Assembly: GCA_049487715.1 (NCBI GenBank)
Contig: CP150552.1
Location: forward strand, 434,001-498,000
Origin: Pycnococcus provasolii
Lineage: Eukaryota; Chlorophyta; Pseudoscourfieldiophyceae; Pseudoscourfieldiales
Direction: 5' to 3'
DNA: 64,000 nucleotides
The notes under the pieces are model-generated. The model was not told the origin of the DNA, did no database searches, and saw only the letters and a program-made list of their open reading frames with translations. This document shows, in pieces, positions 39,389 to 48,342 of the stretch; within the stretch, counting starts at the first letter, position 1; each line of letters starts with the position of its first letter. The position numbers were made by a program, and so were the translations under genes.

Positions 39389-42082
39389 CTATAAAATACA
39401 CGTTTCTTCCTTCCGCAGCATCTCCCGAGCACGTGCAAGTGCACTCCCAGAGTAGCCATTACCAGCACCCGCGTCGAGCAGCGCGGACGCAATTTCCAAG
39501 TGGCCAAGGCGAATCGCCAACTCGAGCGGCGTCTCGGGCATCTGCGTTGTCTTGGCCGTCACCTTCTGCACGGGAACCTTCGTGCCGTCCGCATCAGGTC
39601 GAAGCGCGACGTCGTCCGGCACAGGTGCTAAGAGTAGGCGCACGGCAGCTAAGCTTCCCGCAAGAACGGCCCAATGAAGCGGAGAGCGGCGCCAACGATC
39701 CAGCGCGCTGCTCGATGGCTTTGCGTGCTCGCGAAATGCGCGCAGGCAAATGTCGAGTGTCTCGGCATCGCCCGAGCGTGCCGCCATGTGAACGATCGTC
39801 TGCTTGTTGCGGTCTCGAGCACATGCGGGCGTCGTGGGACTCGAGTCGTCTGAGCGAGCTATCGGCGCCAGAAGTAAACGCACGACAGACGACTGCCCTC
39901 GTGCAGCTGCAACATGCAGCGGTGTTGCGCTCGTCGCGCTCGTTGATGTCGATTTTGCACCTGCCGCCAGCAAAGCGCGCACGCACTCGATGTGACCCGC
40001 GGCGGCTGCCGCGTGCAGCGGCGCGAGCCGCTGCGTCGAGCGACTGTCATCGTCGGGCGCCGAAGCATCGCCGTCGACATCGGCTCCAAGGCGCAGCAGT
40101 GCTTCGACAAGATGTTTCCGTCCTTCTCCCGCGGCGGACAGAAGTGCGGACGCATCTGACATCGTATCACCCGACGGTATGTTTTCTTGCTTAGCCCATG
40201 CCATCGCATCCGTGATCCCATTTGCGGAGACAGCCTCTTCGGCAAGTGGGTCAGCGGGCGGGTGTACCCGCCAGGCATCTGGCAGTGCAGAGAGAGACGC
40301 GGCGACATGCGAGACGTACGATTGCATGGTGCTGTGCTCCATAAGCTTGGCAGCCCCAAAAGCCGAAAGCACCTCGGGCGGTGCCTCGTCACGCTCGTAG
40401 CCAAGCTCGACGCGCAGCCAGAGTGCGGCGCGAAGGGCAGTGAGACTGTCGCCACCGAGCCTTGCGAAGTCGACGTTCGCAGGAAAGGGTGCTTCGGACA
40501 TCGGCAGTCCCAGCGTTCGTTGCCATACGGATGAGATGACACGCACAAGCGCCGGTGCATGTTCCTTTGGCAGCCCAGGCTGCTGCGTCGTCCACGCGGA
40601 AGCGGCGTCAGCGATTGCACGGCGGTCCACCTTGCCATTCGCCGTGACCGGCAAAACCTTTGCAACAAGGTACGCATGAGGGCGTGCCTCAGGACGAAGG
40701 CTCGTATCGGCATGTCTTTCCAGAGCATACCGGAGTGCAGCGCAAGGCGATGCCAACTTTTTCTTTGTCATTTCGTTGTTGTTGCCATCATCGGCATCGA
40801 CGACCACCGCGACGAGCTTTTTTGGGTCGTACTCTGCTGTGTCATCGTCGCCAGTCGTGCGCACCGCAAGGGCGACGCACTGGGCGACACACGCCAGTTC
40901 CTCAAAGCTTGCCTCCACCTCGCGAGGTTCTAGACGTACGCCGCGCACCTTCATCTGCTCATCAAGACGTCCACGAAGCACAAGCCGTCCACGGTTGTCG
41001 AACATGCCAAGATCGCCTGTCCGATAGCTTAACCCATGCCTAGCATCGTCAATGAATCCACCCGAAGAGGTGCTACTATCCATGTAGTATGAGCAAATGC
41101 ATGCACCGCTCAGGCATACTTCGTAAGTGTCGTCGTCGTCGTCGTCGTCAACCTTTCGCAGAAAGATTGAGGCATGACCTGGCATGGCAAATCCCACGCA
41201 TCTCGGGTCTAAGTCGTCCCCAGCTTCGTCACTTTCGCAATCGACGAGTGTGAGGCTAGTTTGATATACCGTCGCTTCCGTACATCCGTACACGGCAACA
41301 AGATGCGGGAATGCGAACTGTCTCAGCCGTGCCTCATCGCGTGCTCTCGTCCACGAAGCGCGCACAGAGGTTGGAATCGCTTCCCCACCCAGAGCCATGA
41401 CACGAAGGTTGCGCGTCCAAGGTGCGTCGCAAGAAATTTGCAGCAGATTTGCAATACCTGGAGTCGCTGTCACGTGCGTAGCTTTCACGTCACACATGGC
41501 GTCGCCAAGTCTATCGAGTGTGATTTGACGGTCCCTTGGAACGGCAAGCGTGCACTTTGCTATTAGGTGGGTGTAAGTATCGCCTTGGAAAGGGTCGAAC
41601 GTCACGGCGGAGATATTGAAGATGACAGAGTGCGTTGTGATGCTTTCCAGAGCGATTCGTGCGACAGCATATGAATTTGCCGACTTATGCGTGCACGACA
41701 CCGCCTTGGGTACTCCCGTCGTCCCCGACGTGAATTGAATCCAAGCCAATCGTGCGTCGTCGTCGTCGAAAACGTCGTCAACGGAGCCCTTGTGCTGGCT
41801 AAACACGTCGACGCTTCTCATGTCGTCGTGCGCATCCATGCTGTCCTTGATTTGTCTTCCACCAGTCAAGCAGGTCACACGCTCGATATGTTCTTTTGTG
41901 GCGGCGGCCGGGTCGATGGCGATTGGCGTGACTTTGGGCGTGGCAAGCCAGCAAGCTATGGTGTTTCGCGCGCACGCTGAAGGCGATGACATCAGGAGCA
42001 TGACCGAGGGAGGGGATGAGCCCCCCTCCCTGGGATGAGCCCTGGGAGGGGAGGCATGCACAGGAACAGGACTGGTCGTCAT
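39389..42082 (-). CDS. Orphan adenylation-carrier protein fused to ankyrin repeats, N-terminally short
   Basis: 897 residues from the Met at 42082 (other in-frame Mets at 42001 and 41992). The AMP-forming adenylation domain has core motifs IQFTSGTTGVPKAV, YGCTEATV, YRTGDLG, RGRLDEQMKVRGVRLEPREVE and TANGKVDRRAI with the catalytic Lys. A carrier domain follows with the phosphopantetheine Ser in LGGDSLTAL. The last about 270 residues are ankyrin repeats (LAPLHAAAAAGHIECVRALLAAGA, TPLHVAAARG, SPLHWAVLAGS, TPLELAIRLGHLEIASALLDAGA). No condensation, reductase or thioesterase domain is seen. The adenylation domain starts at IACWLATPKVTPIAIDP, so roughly the first 60 residues of the usual domain are missing or lie in an unseen exon. 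It resembles AASDH/ACSF4 in having one A-T module, but AASDH has a beta-propeller instead. The substrate is unknown. Confidence 0.78.
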   Translation of the reverse strand: MTTSPVPVHASPPRAHPREGGSSPPSVMLLMSSPSACARNTIACWLATPKVTPIAIDPAAATKEHIERVTCLTGGRQIKDSMDAHDDMRSVDVFSQHKGSVDDVFDDDDARLAWIQFTSGTTGVPKAVSCTHKSANSYAVARIALESITTHSVIFNISAVTFDPFQGDTYTHLIAKCTLAVPRDRQITLDRLGDAMCDVKATHVTATPGIANLLQISCDAPWTRNLRVMALGGEAIPTSVRASWTRARDEARLRQFAFPHLVAVYGCTEATVYQTSLTLVDCESDEAGDDLDPRCVGFAMPGHASIFLRKVDDDDDDDTYEVCLSGACICSYYMDSSTSSGGFIDDARHGLSYRTGDLGMFDNRGRLVLRGRLDEQMKVRGVRLEPREVEASFEELACVAQCVALAVRTTGDDDTAEYDPKKLVAVVVDADDGNNNEMTKKKLASPCAALRYALERHADTSLRPEARPHAYLVAKVLPVTANGKVDRRAIADAASAWTTQQPGLPKEHAPALVRVISSVWQRTLGLPMSEAPFPANVDFARLGGDSLTALRAALWLRVELGYERDEAPPEVLSAFGAAKLMEHSTMQSYVSHVAASLSALPDAWRVHPPADPLAEEAVSANGITDAMAWAKQENIPSGDTMSDASALLSAAGEGRKHLVEALLRLGADVDGDASAPDDDSRSTQRLAPLHAAAAAGHIECVRALLAAGAKSTSTSATSATPLHVAAARGQSSVVRLLLAPIARSDDSSPTTPACARDRNKQTIVHMAARSGDAETLDICLRAFREHAKPSSSALDRWRRSPLHWAVLAGSLAAVRLLLAPVPDDVALRPDADGTKVPVQKVTAKTTQMPETPLELAIRLGHLEIASALLDAGAGNGYSGSALARAREMLRKEETCIL

Positions 42083-42285
42083 ATCCAAACCGACCCAAAC
42101 CAAATAGCCATAGCGGACCACCAAAGACGACGAACCTGAGCAGGAAATGGAGCCGCCGCCATGCGCACACTATTATAAATGAGCAAGAGCAGGAGCTGTC
42201 AAATGCAAGGCAGGGAGGGGAAACAAAGGTCTCGCAGTGTGCCAGACCAGTGCGCCAGGGGAGGGGGCGAGAGCCCAACGGGGCG

Positions 42286-42345
42286 CTAACCCTAACCCTA
42301 ACCCTAATGCCCTCATGCCCTAATGCCCTCATGCTCGCCCAAACA
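42286..42345. repeat. Interstitial telomere-like repeat (CCCTAA) and degenerate TGCCCTCA units
   Basis: CTAACCCTAACCCTAACCCTAA (42286-42307) contains more than three perfect CCCTAA units, followed by alternating TGCCCTAA/TGCCCTCA units. It sits between the truncated start of the adenylation-ankyrin gene and the stop of the MFS gene. TTAGGG-type telomeres occur in some algae; the host's telomere sequence is not known to me. Confidence 0.85.
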
Positions 42346-42385
42346 TCCAGAGGGAATCCAAAGCCGTTAACTATATGGACAGTTG

Positions 42386-44107
42386 TTACAGTTGCTTTCT
42401 CAACGCCTCCTCTGCAATGCGCCGATACGCGTACCGCGTGTTTGCAATCAAAATCGCCGTCACGACGACGCCGACGAGGCAGAGCGCACTGTTGGCAAGA
42501 AACACGCGGCTGTAGCATCTCACGCCAACGCACTCGCCCTCTCCCCCCTTGTCAAGGGAAAGGGCGGCAGTCATGCGTTGCGCCAAAGCGAACGAACCGA
42601 GCGCGGCAGCAAGTTGCAGAGCACAGTAGTTGGAAGCGAAATTTCGCAGCCCGTACAGCTCGCTGGTAATTGACGGCATTAAGCTCCAGTGCGCACCGAA
42701 GAGTAAGCCTTGGACGATGGAGATGGGGTACAGTAAGTCGACGCTAGAGTTGGTCGCAAGAAATAGGTTGAGCAAGGTCGCGCCGATCGCGCATGCCGTG
42801 AGCCAGACCGTGCGTGGAACGAGCAAGCGGGTGAGCGATATCTGGCTGATGGCACCGCCAAGCAGGCGGCCGAGCGCATTTCCCACGGAAATCAGAGCAA
42901 CGAGAACGTCTTTCGTACTCCGTGACGCACCAAGACTCGGCGCGTACTGCCCGAGCGAGTTTATGTAAACCAAGCCTGCTCCCATTCCGAGGAAGCAGGC
43001 GGTAAAGAGCAACCAAAAGTCCATCCGCAGCACAGCTCGCCGAAGTGGCACCTCCGCCGGTGGGGCACCGGCGTCCGTTCCGTCCGATAGCACCGCTGCG
43101 CCCACCCTAACGTCGTAGTCGCCGCTTGGAGCCTCAAGGAGCGGCGTCGCGGGATCCCATTCCTGCGCGGTGGACGGCTCAGGCGCCGACTCTTCTTCGT
43201 CCTCCTCGCGTGCGGCGTCGGCCGGGCATTGCACGAAAAGCTGCTCTGCCGTGGCAAATGTGACAACGGCAGGAATAAGTACGAGGGGAGCGCAAGCTGC
43301 GATGATCCTCTTCGCATGCTTTTTCAAATGCGTGTCGAGGCCGTCAAGGAGGCTGGCTGTGCACAGAAAAGCAGATAAGAGCACGACACATGCGAAGGAT
43401 ATGGTGAAGCGTCGGGCGATGTCGGCACCGTCAACCAGGCCAAGCTCTCGAAGCCGCTTATTGCGTTTATCCGACGCTCTCGGCGAAACTCGGTTCGTGA
43501 GCAGCGCCGCGACGCCGACAAAGGCCGAAACCGATATGGCGGCGAAGCGGAAGAAGAGTGCCGAGTCTGGTTCTAGAAATGCCTCGTACTGGACGGTGTA
43601 AACGGCACCGCTTAGCCCTACGAAAGACTTCAACAGGCCGACAACGTAGCCTCGCGAGTTGGGAAAGTTGTTCACGCACGTCACGAGCGCTGCGGTGTCG
43701 ATCCAAGTTCCTGCATTCGTCGCCGTGAAGAGCAGCACAGCTAAGCCTGCAAAACCCACGTCCCACACACCCGTGGCTGCCAAATACAGCCCATAGTAAC
43801 CCACAAAATTCAGCACTGCCCCGACAAGGAAGATGCACCGTGGACCGACACGTGGGTACGTGGACGCGATGGCGTCGTAGCATAAGCCTGACACTACTCC
43901 AAGATAGCCACCGAGTGAGCAATAGAAACCGAGTAACGTCACCCGCCGCTCTGAGAGGTCGAAGAGCCGTTCGAGGTCTTTCGAGTAGACAGAGAAGCAG
44001 TATGTTAGCCCGGCAGAGTTTTGCACGATTATTGCAGCTGTGAGCACCCACCAGCGGCTGACGAACCGCCGCGGCGAGGGCTCGGACGACGTTGCGGCCA
44101 AGGCCAT
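42386..44107 (-). CDS. Major facilitator superfamily transporter, nodulin-like
   Basis: 573 residues from the Met at 44107 (MALAATSSEPSPRRFVSRWW), which directly precedes the first membrane helix; the frame upstream is not protein-like. About 12 membrane segments can be counted, for example VLTAAIIVQNSAGLTYCFSVYS, LLGFYCSLGGYLGVVSGLCYD, CIFLVGAVLNFVGYYGLYL, and after a central acidic loop (AAREEDEEESAPEP) DFWLLFTACFLGMGAGLVYINSLGQ, a region typical of the nodulin-like/MCH family (SQYAPSLG...STKDVLVALISVGNALGRLLGG). Such transporters move monocarboxylates or other small solutes; the substrate cannot be read from sequence. The stop is about 300 bp upstream of the adenylation-ankyrin start on the same strand. 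Confidence 0.8.
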   Translation of the reverse strand: MALAATSSEPSPRRFVSRWWVLTAAIIVQNSAGLTYCFSVYSKDLERLFDLSERRVTLLGFYCSLGGYLGVVSGLCYDAIASTYPRVGPRCIFLVGAVLNFVGYYGLYLAATGVWDVGFAGLAVLLFTATNAGTWIDTAALVTCVNNFPNSRGYVVGLLKSFVGLSGAVYTVQYEAFLEPDSALFFRFAAISVSAFVGVAALLTNRVSPRASDKRNKRLRELGLVDGADIARRFTISFACVVLLSAFLCTASLLDGLDTHLKKHAKRIIAACAPLVLIPAVVTFATAEQLFVQCPADAAREEDEEESAPEPSTAQEWDPATPLLEAPSGDYDVRVGAAVLSDGTDAGAPPAEVPLRRAVLRMDFWLLFTACFLGMGAGLVYINSLGQYAPSLGASRSTKDVLVALISVGNALGRLLGGAISQISLTRLLVPRTVWLTACAIGATLLNLFLATNSSVDLLYPISIVQGLLFGAHWSLMPSITSELYGLRNFASNYCALQLAAALGSFALAQRMTAALSLDKGGEGECVGVRCYSRVFLANSALCLVGVVVTAILIANTRYAYRRIAEEALRKQL

Positions 44108-44622
44108 GTGCAGAGACGCGTGCGAAGTGATGTGGATAGATTTATGAGGCCAATAGTAGTCGACCAAATAGTTTACCAAATACGGGTCATTTCCCTTCCC
44201 TCCCTTCCCTTCACTCACTTGGTGTCCTGGACCAAACCACCGGACCAAACATTCCGACGCGCAAAACGGGAAAAAGCAAGACAGCTTCGTCTATCCTATG
44301 TTGGTAGGAACCGAAACATAACGCATGTCTGGGCTTAAGCTCAAGCACAGGCTGGCGTCAACACACAAAAATGGGAAGGGGGCTACATATTTACATGGAG
44401 AGGCCTACTGTACCCTTAAGTAGTTCTTATGGTATGTACTGTACTACGGTACTACCAACGACAGTATGTACTTCTTAAGACAATAATTTGTGGCGGTGGC
44501 ACAGTGTGGGCCCTCTGTAAATTTAAAATTCTCAAAAAATCTGTGTGATGGTTTCGATCGTTACAAGCGCGGTGCTGCCGGCGAGAAAGGAAATGATTTT
44601 TCCCGCGCAGCCTGAGCTCGCT
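44108..44622. other. Intergenic region, MFS promoter and DHHC 3' side
   Basis: No gene recognised. It has CCCTTCCCTT runs (44190-44215) and a cluster of GTACTGTACTAC/GTATGTACT palindromic motifs (about 44435-44475) of unknown meaning. Confidence 0.4.
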
Positions 44623-45723
44623 CTATGCAACTCTTTTCGGCATCGTGCTCGACACGATGGACGTGAGAGGCTGAGGCTGCTCTTCGTACGTCTCGACCAT
44701 GAAGTCCCAGACGTTTCGATACCAGCCCAGATCGAAGGGGTTGTGGAAAAGGCCGTCCGGTCCACGAAGGTAGCGATAGCGGTGGCTGTTAGCCAGCTCG
44801 TTCGTTGTGACGTTCCGGCACACTTGGCTGATCTGCACTATGCAAAGAGTCGCCACGCTCAGCAGCACAACGAAGTCGGCAACAAGGAATATGACGAGGC
44901 TACTTGCCTGTGGTAATCGTGCAAGGCTGAATGTCCCGCCCCCACTTGGGTGCCCTGGCGCAGGCACAACGGACGCAAGGCGCAGGAGTGCGAGTCCGCA
45001 TGATGTGACGAGCGCAATCGTCTCCAGGGTGAGGAATATGATGAAGTCGCGGCGATTTTTCCTGCCAATCACATTGCCTACCCATGGGCAGAAGTGATCG
45101 AAGTGCTCCACACATCGCCCTGTAACCTTGCAGTGTTTTGCACGCAGCGGTCGGACAAGCTTGCATGTCACACAGATACGCTCCCACTCGCCAGACCAAA
45201 GAGCGGGGTGGTTGACAGTTGCGGATCCGCCCGTGCGAGCGCGCATCCCTGACGAACCCTTCTCCCGCATGTGCGGAGAGTTTGCGTATACGTCAGCAAC
45301 GCGAACGAAGCCAGGATCTGCCGTAGTCGTTCGATATAGGAATATGAGGCCTATGCTCGAGCTTCCGACGACGATCCAGCTCGCGATGGCCCCAAACAGA
45401 CCCAGCGGATGGTAGAGGAACAGGGCAGAATTCACGACACTTGTCAGGAAGAAGTAGACAAGGCCGATGATGAGCATCCAGATCACCGGAGCCATTTGCA
45501 GCGTTTGCATTGCAGTGACGATGCGATTCCACGCACTCCACGAACTTGACACACGCTTGCTCCGCTCCTCACTCTTGCGGAATGATGCGAGCGTTCCCGC
45601 CACGTGGCGATGCCCTTTTTCTGCCGCAAGTTGCTGCGGTGTGGAGCCAGTCACATCCTGGGCGTATATCGAGTCTTTTGCGCCACCCTGATTATATGGA
45701 AAGTGTGTGTGTGAGTGAGTGAG

Positions 45724-45754
<31 letters not shown>

Positions 45755-46982
45755 CGTGCGTGCGTTTGAGTTAGAAATGCGTGTGGTACGAAGCGCGATT
45801 GTTGTTGAATCATCTCGATGTTGGTTTTTTTGGATCAGAGACACAGGAAGATTATAGGTTGCCACATGTTTGCCCACGATGGGGCCACGAGCCATCGGCG
45901 AACGGCTCAAATTTCAGTGGAAAGAAGACAATAAGTTTGAATAGATTCTCATCAAGTCCGATGTACACAAAGGGAAGGCAAAAGAAAGGCAAACGAACAT
46001 AAGATGAGGCTTTCACAAACGCACCTGCAGAAGCGTGTTGACCGCCTCAATGTTGCCGCGAATGCTCGCCCAGTGCAATGGAGTACATCCTTCCTTGTCT
46101 TTCTGATTTGGGCTCGCGTTGAGAAACAGTAGTAGCTTCGTGGCGTCCACAAAACCCTTGTATGCTGCCCAATGCAGCGGCGTGCGATCGTCCAAATCTA
46201 AGCCGTCTATGTCAGCGTTCCACCGCATGGCCAGGTGGTAAACGACATTAGCATGTCCATACTGCGATGCAACGTGCATGACCGTGTAGCCACGCGCATC
46301 TCCGAGCTCCAGCAGGCGGCGCACTGCGGCCATGCTGTGAGCGGGAACGTCCAGAGCTGCACCGTCGCCCGCGCCATCGCCGAGAGCACTTGTTGGATCC
46401 AAGCCACCAGCTGGCAGGCCAATGTCTGCGATGTGCCGCAGCAGAACCTCTAGTGTCCCAACGGAAGCACGCACCGCGGTCCAGTGAAGCGCAGTCTGAC
46501 CTGTGTGGTCCGCGGCGTCGGCACTCGCGCCGCGACTCAGCAGGTAGGTGGCAGCCGCGACGCGATTGTTGAGACACGCCCACTGCAGTGGCCTGTATCC
46601 TTGAGCATCAGGCTGGTTCACGGCAGATGGCGTGCGTTCGATAAATTCTCTGTGTGTCGTGTTTTGGTTTGTGTAGATAGAAAAGAAGTGTGGGTGCGTG
46701 CGTGCATGCGTGAGTGAGTGAGCGAGTGGGAAAAAAGAGGGGAAGATGTGCTGTTGGAAAGGCGGTGTCGTACTTGAGTTTGTCCAGATCGCCATACGCG
46801 GAAGCCTTGAAGATGTCATCGATAACGACGTCGGCTCTATCACCCCCGGGCATAGCCGTGTCGTCCGTCGCAGCACTCGATGTGTTGACGGTGGAAGCCG
46901 GTTCGTCCGTGGACGCGGCGGGAGCAGATGCAGACACCGACGACACAGTTGTCTGCAAAGATGCGACGCTCTCAATCGCCAT
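44623..46982 (-). CDS. Ankyrin-repeat DHHC-family S-acyltransferase with DHFC active site (Akr1/HIP14-like)
   Basis: Three exons: 46982-46774, 46649-46025 and 45687-44623, giving 632 residues. The introns (GTACGA...ACACAG, 124 bp; GTGCGT...AATCAG, 337 bp) restore ankyrin reading across both joins. The N-terminus is Ser/Thr/Ala-rich. About six ankyrin repeats (QGYRPLQWACLNN, GQTALHWTAVRA, GYTVMHVASQYG, DRTPLHWAAYKG, GCTPLHWASIRG) come next, then two membrane helices, the Cys-rich domain (CVTCKLVRPLRAKHCKVTGRCVEHFDHFCPWVGNVIG) and two more helices. The catalytic tetrad is DHFC (475-478) rather than DHHC, and the usual Cys in NCxG is Val. Yeast Akr1 uses DHYC and is active, so this enzyme may be too. 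Role: palmitoylation of membrane proteins, probably in the Golgi. Confidence 0.88.
45722..45768. repeat. GT/GC dinucleotide microsatellite in the second intron of the DHHC gene
   Basis: A run of TG units turning into CGTG units (ending GTGCGTGCGTGCGTGCG), wholly intronic. On the minus strand it reads as CACA, giving a pyrimidine/CA-rich stretch close to the acceptor. Confidence 0.9.
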
Positions 46983-47522
46983 AAAATCTATAGGACTTCA
47001 AAGAAGTCGACAGAAGCTGATGACGCTTCTGACAGAGACGTGCTACAAAGCTTCTGCCAGCTGAGTAGCACGCGAACGGCAAAGCAGCGCACGCGACGAC
47101 AGCACGACGAAGCCGCGAACGACGGGCAGACGTTGAGGTATGGCCGAGGAGGGTCAGATCGCGGAGGGCGACGACAAGACGACGGGAAGGGACTACTCCG
47201 GTTGTCAGGGGGGGGGAGGGTTTTCAGGGAGTCCCAAACCCTTTTTTTTCTAAACAAAACCCGAATCAGAAGCAAACCAGAGGCCGTCCTGAAGCACCAT
47301 CCCGATCCCTCGAGCTTTCCTTCAACGGTGCATCCCTCTTTGATTGGGCAAGGCGGGAAATGCTGTGCCTGGTGGGTTAGTGGGTTAGGGCTACCCGCGT
47401 CGCCGGCCGCGTCCCAAACTCGTTCAAAGTTCGCGTGCGCGCCCCATCACACTCACACCTCTCGAGGCTCACGCCTGTTGCGCTCTTGAGCTGGAGAAAA
47501 GAGAGGCTTTATTTGCACAAAC
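46983..47522. other. Divergent intergenic region between DHHC gene and small membrane protein
   Basis: About 0.5 kb without a convincing gene. A poly-G run (47210-47219) is followed by T-rich sequence, and TGGGTTAGTGGGTTAGGG (about 47370-47388) is another short telomere-like motif. Confidence 0.4.
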
Positions 47523-48044
47523 ATGCTCAAGTGGGCCATAGTGTTCGTGGGCAGCTTAGTCTTCGCTGTGGAAAAATATGGAGCAGACGAAGTCACACGC
47601 CAACTTCCGTTTCTAAGGCCAGTCGTGAGTTGGTTGCGCTCGCTGCACATCGTCGGCGAAGGGCCGCGGATACAAACGCTTGGAGACGACCCCCTGGACG
47701 GGAGCTTGGCGAGCCTTAACAAGGCATCACCGTCGACTTCGGCAACACATTTTGCAACCGGCGAAGCTGCTTTTGCTGCAACGGCGGCTGCGCCCGCGCC
47801 TGCCACGAAAGCTGTGCGCCTGGAGGACATTGCTCCGCCCGCGTTGTGCCGATATTGGCGTCGTCGACGAGAACGGTCGGAAAACCCGGACAAGGTGGTA
47901 GTTGCAAGCGAGGCGATGGCAGCCATGCGAGCACGTCGGCGTAAGGCTGCTCAGGCGAGCGAGAGGCATAAGCGCGTGCGAGAACGCATCGAGAACTCAC
48001 GCCACGCCGAGAAGCAGGCACAGGCACCACGTGTGAGTACATAA
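47523..48044 (+). CDS. Small N-terminally anchored protein, function unknown
   Basis: 173 residues, family not recognised. The first about 17 residues (MLKWAIVFVGSLVFAVE) form a signal anchor or signal peptide. An Ala/Thr/Pro-rich linker (75-100) follows, and the C-terminal third is strongly basic and probably alpha-helical (AMRARRRKAAQASERHKRVRERIENSRHAEKQ). Codon composition matches neighbouring genes. It could be a single-pass membrane protein with a cytosolic coiled or nucleic-acid-binding tail; this is only inference. Confidence 0.5.
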   Translation: MLKWAIVFVGSLVFAVEKYGADEVTRQLPFLRPVVSWLRSLHIVGEGPRIQTLGDDPLDGSLASLNKASPSTSATHFATGEAAFAATAAAPAPATKAVRLEDIAPPALCRYWRRRRERSENPDKVVVASEAMAAMRARRRKAAQASERHKRVRERIENSRHAEKQAQAPRVST

Positions 48045-48342
48045 AGTAGTGTGCTCGTCTTTCTGTAATTACGTATTCAAAAACCAAGTTCAAACCAAAT
48101 TCCATGGTATCCTTTGCGCAGCTCGTGGCGGGCTCAAGCTATCCATACCTTGCCAAGGCAGCTGGCGAGCATGAGGTTGCCGAAGCGCGCCAGCCAGCCC
48201 AAGGGAGCAAGGATAAACCCCAACCGCCACCCCAAACCCCCAATCGATTTTTCCGAGCAATCTCTCAGCTACGATAGGAAGGCCTAACTTATACCGGACC
48301 TGGGCACACACAAAAAACGTTCCGGCGCAGGCGAGAGCCAAA

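Noticed and set aside
45689-45813. His-Thr repeat at the start of the last DHHC exon frame
   Set aside because: It is intronic microsatellite sequence; splicing at 45687 restores the ankyrin repeat.
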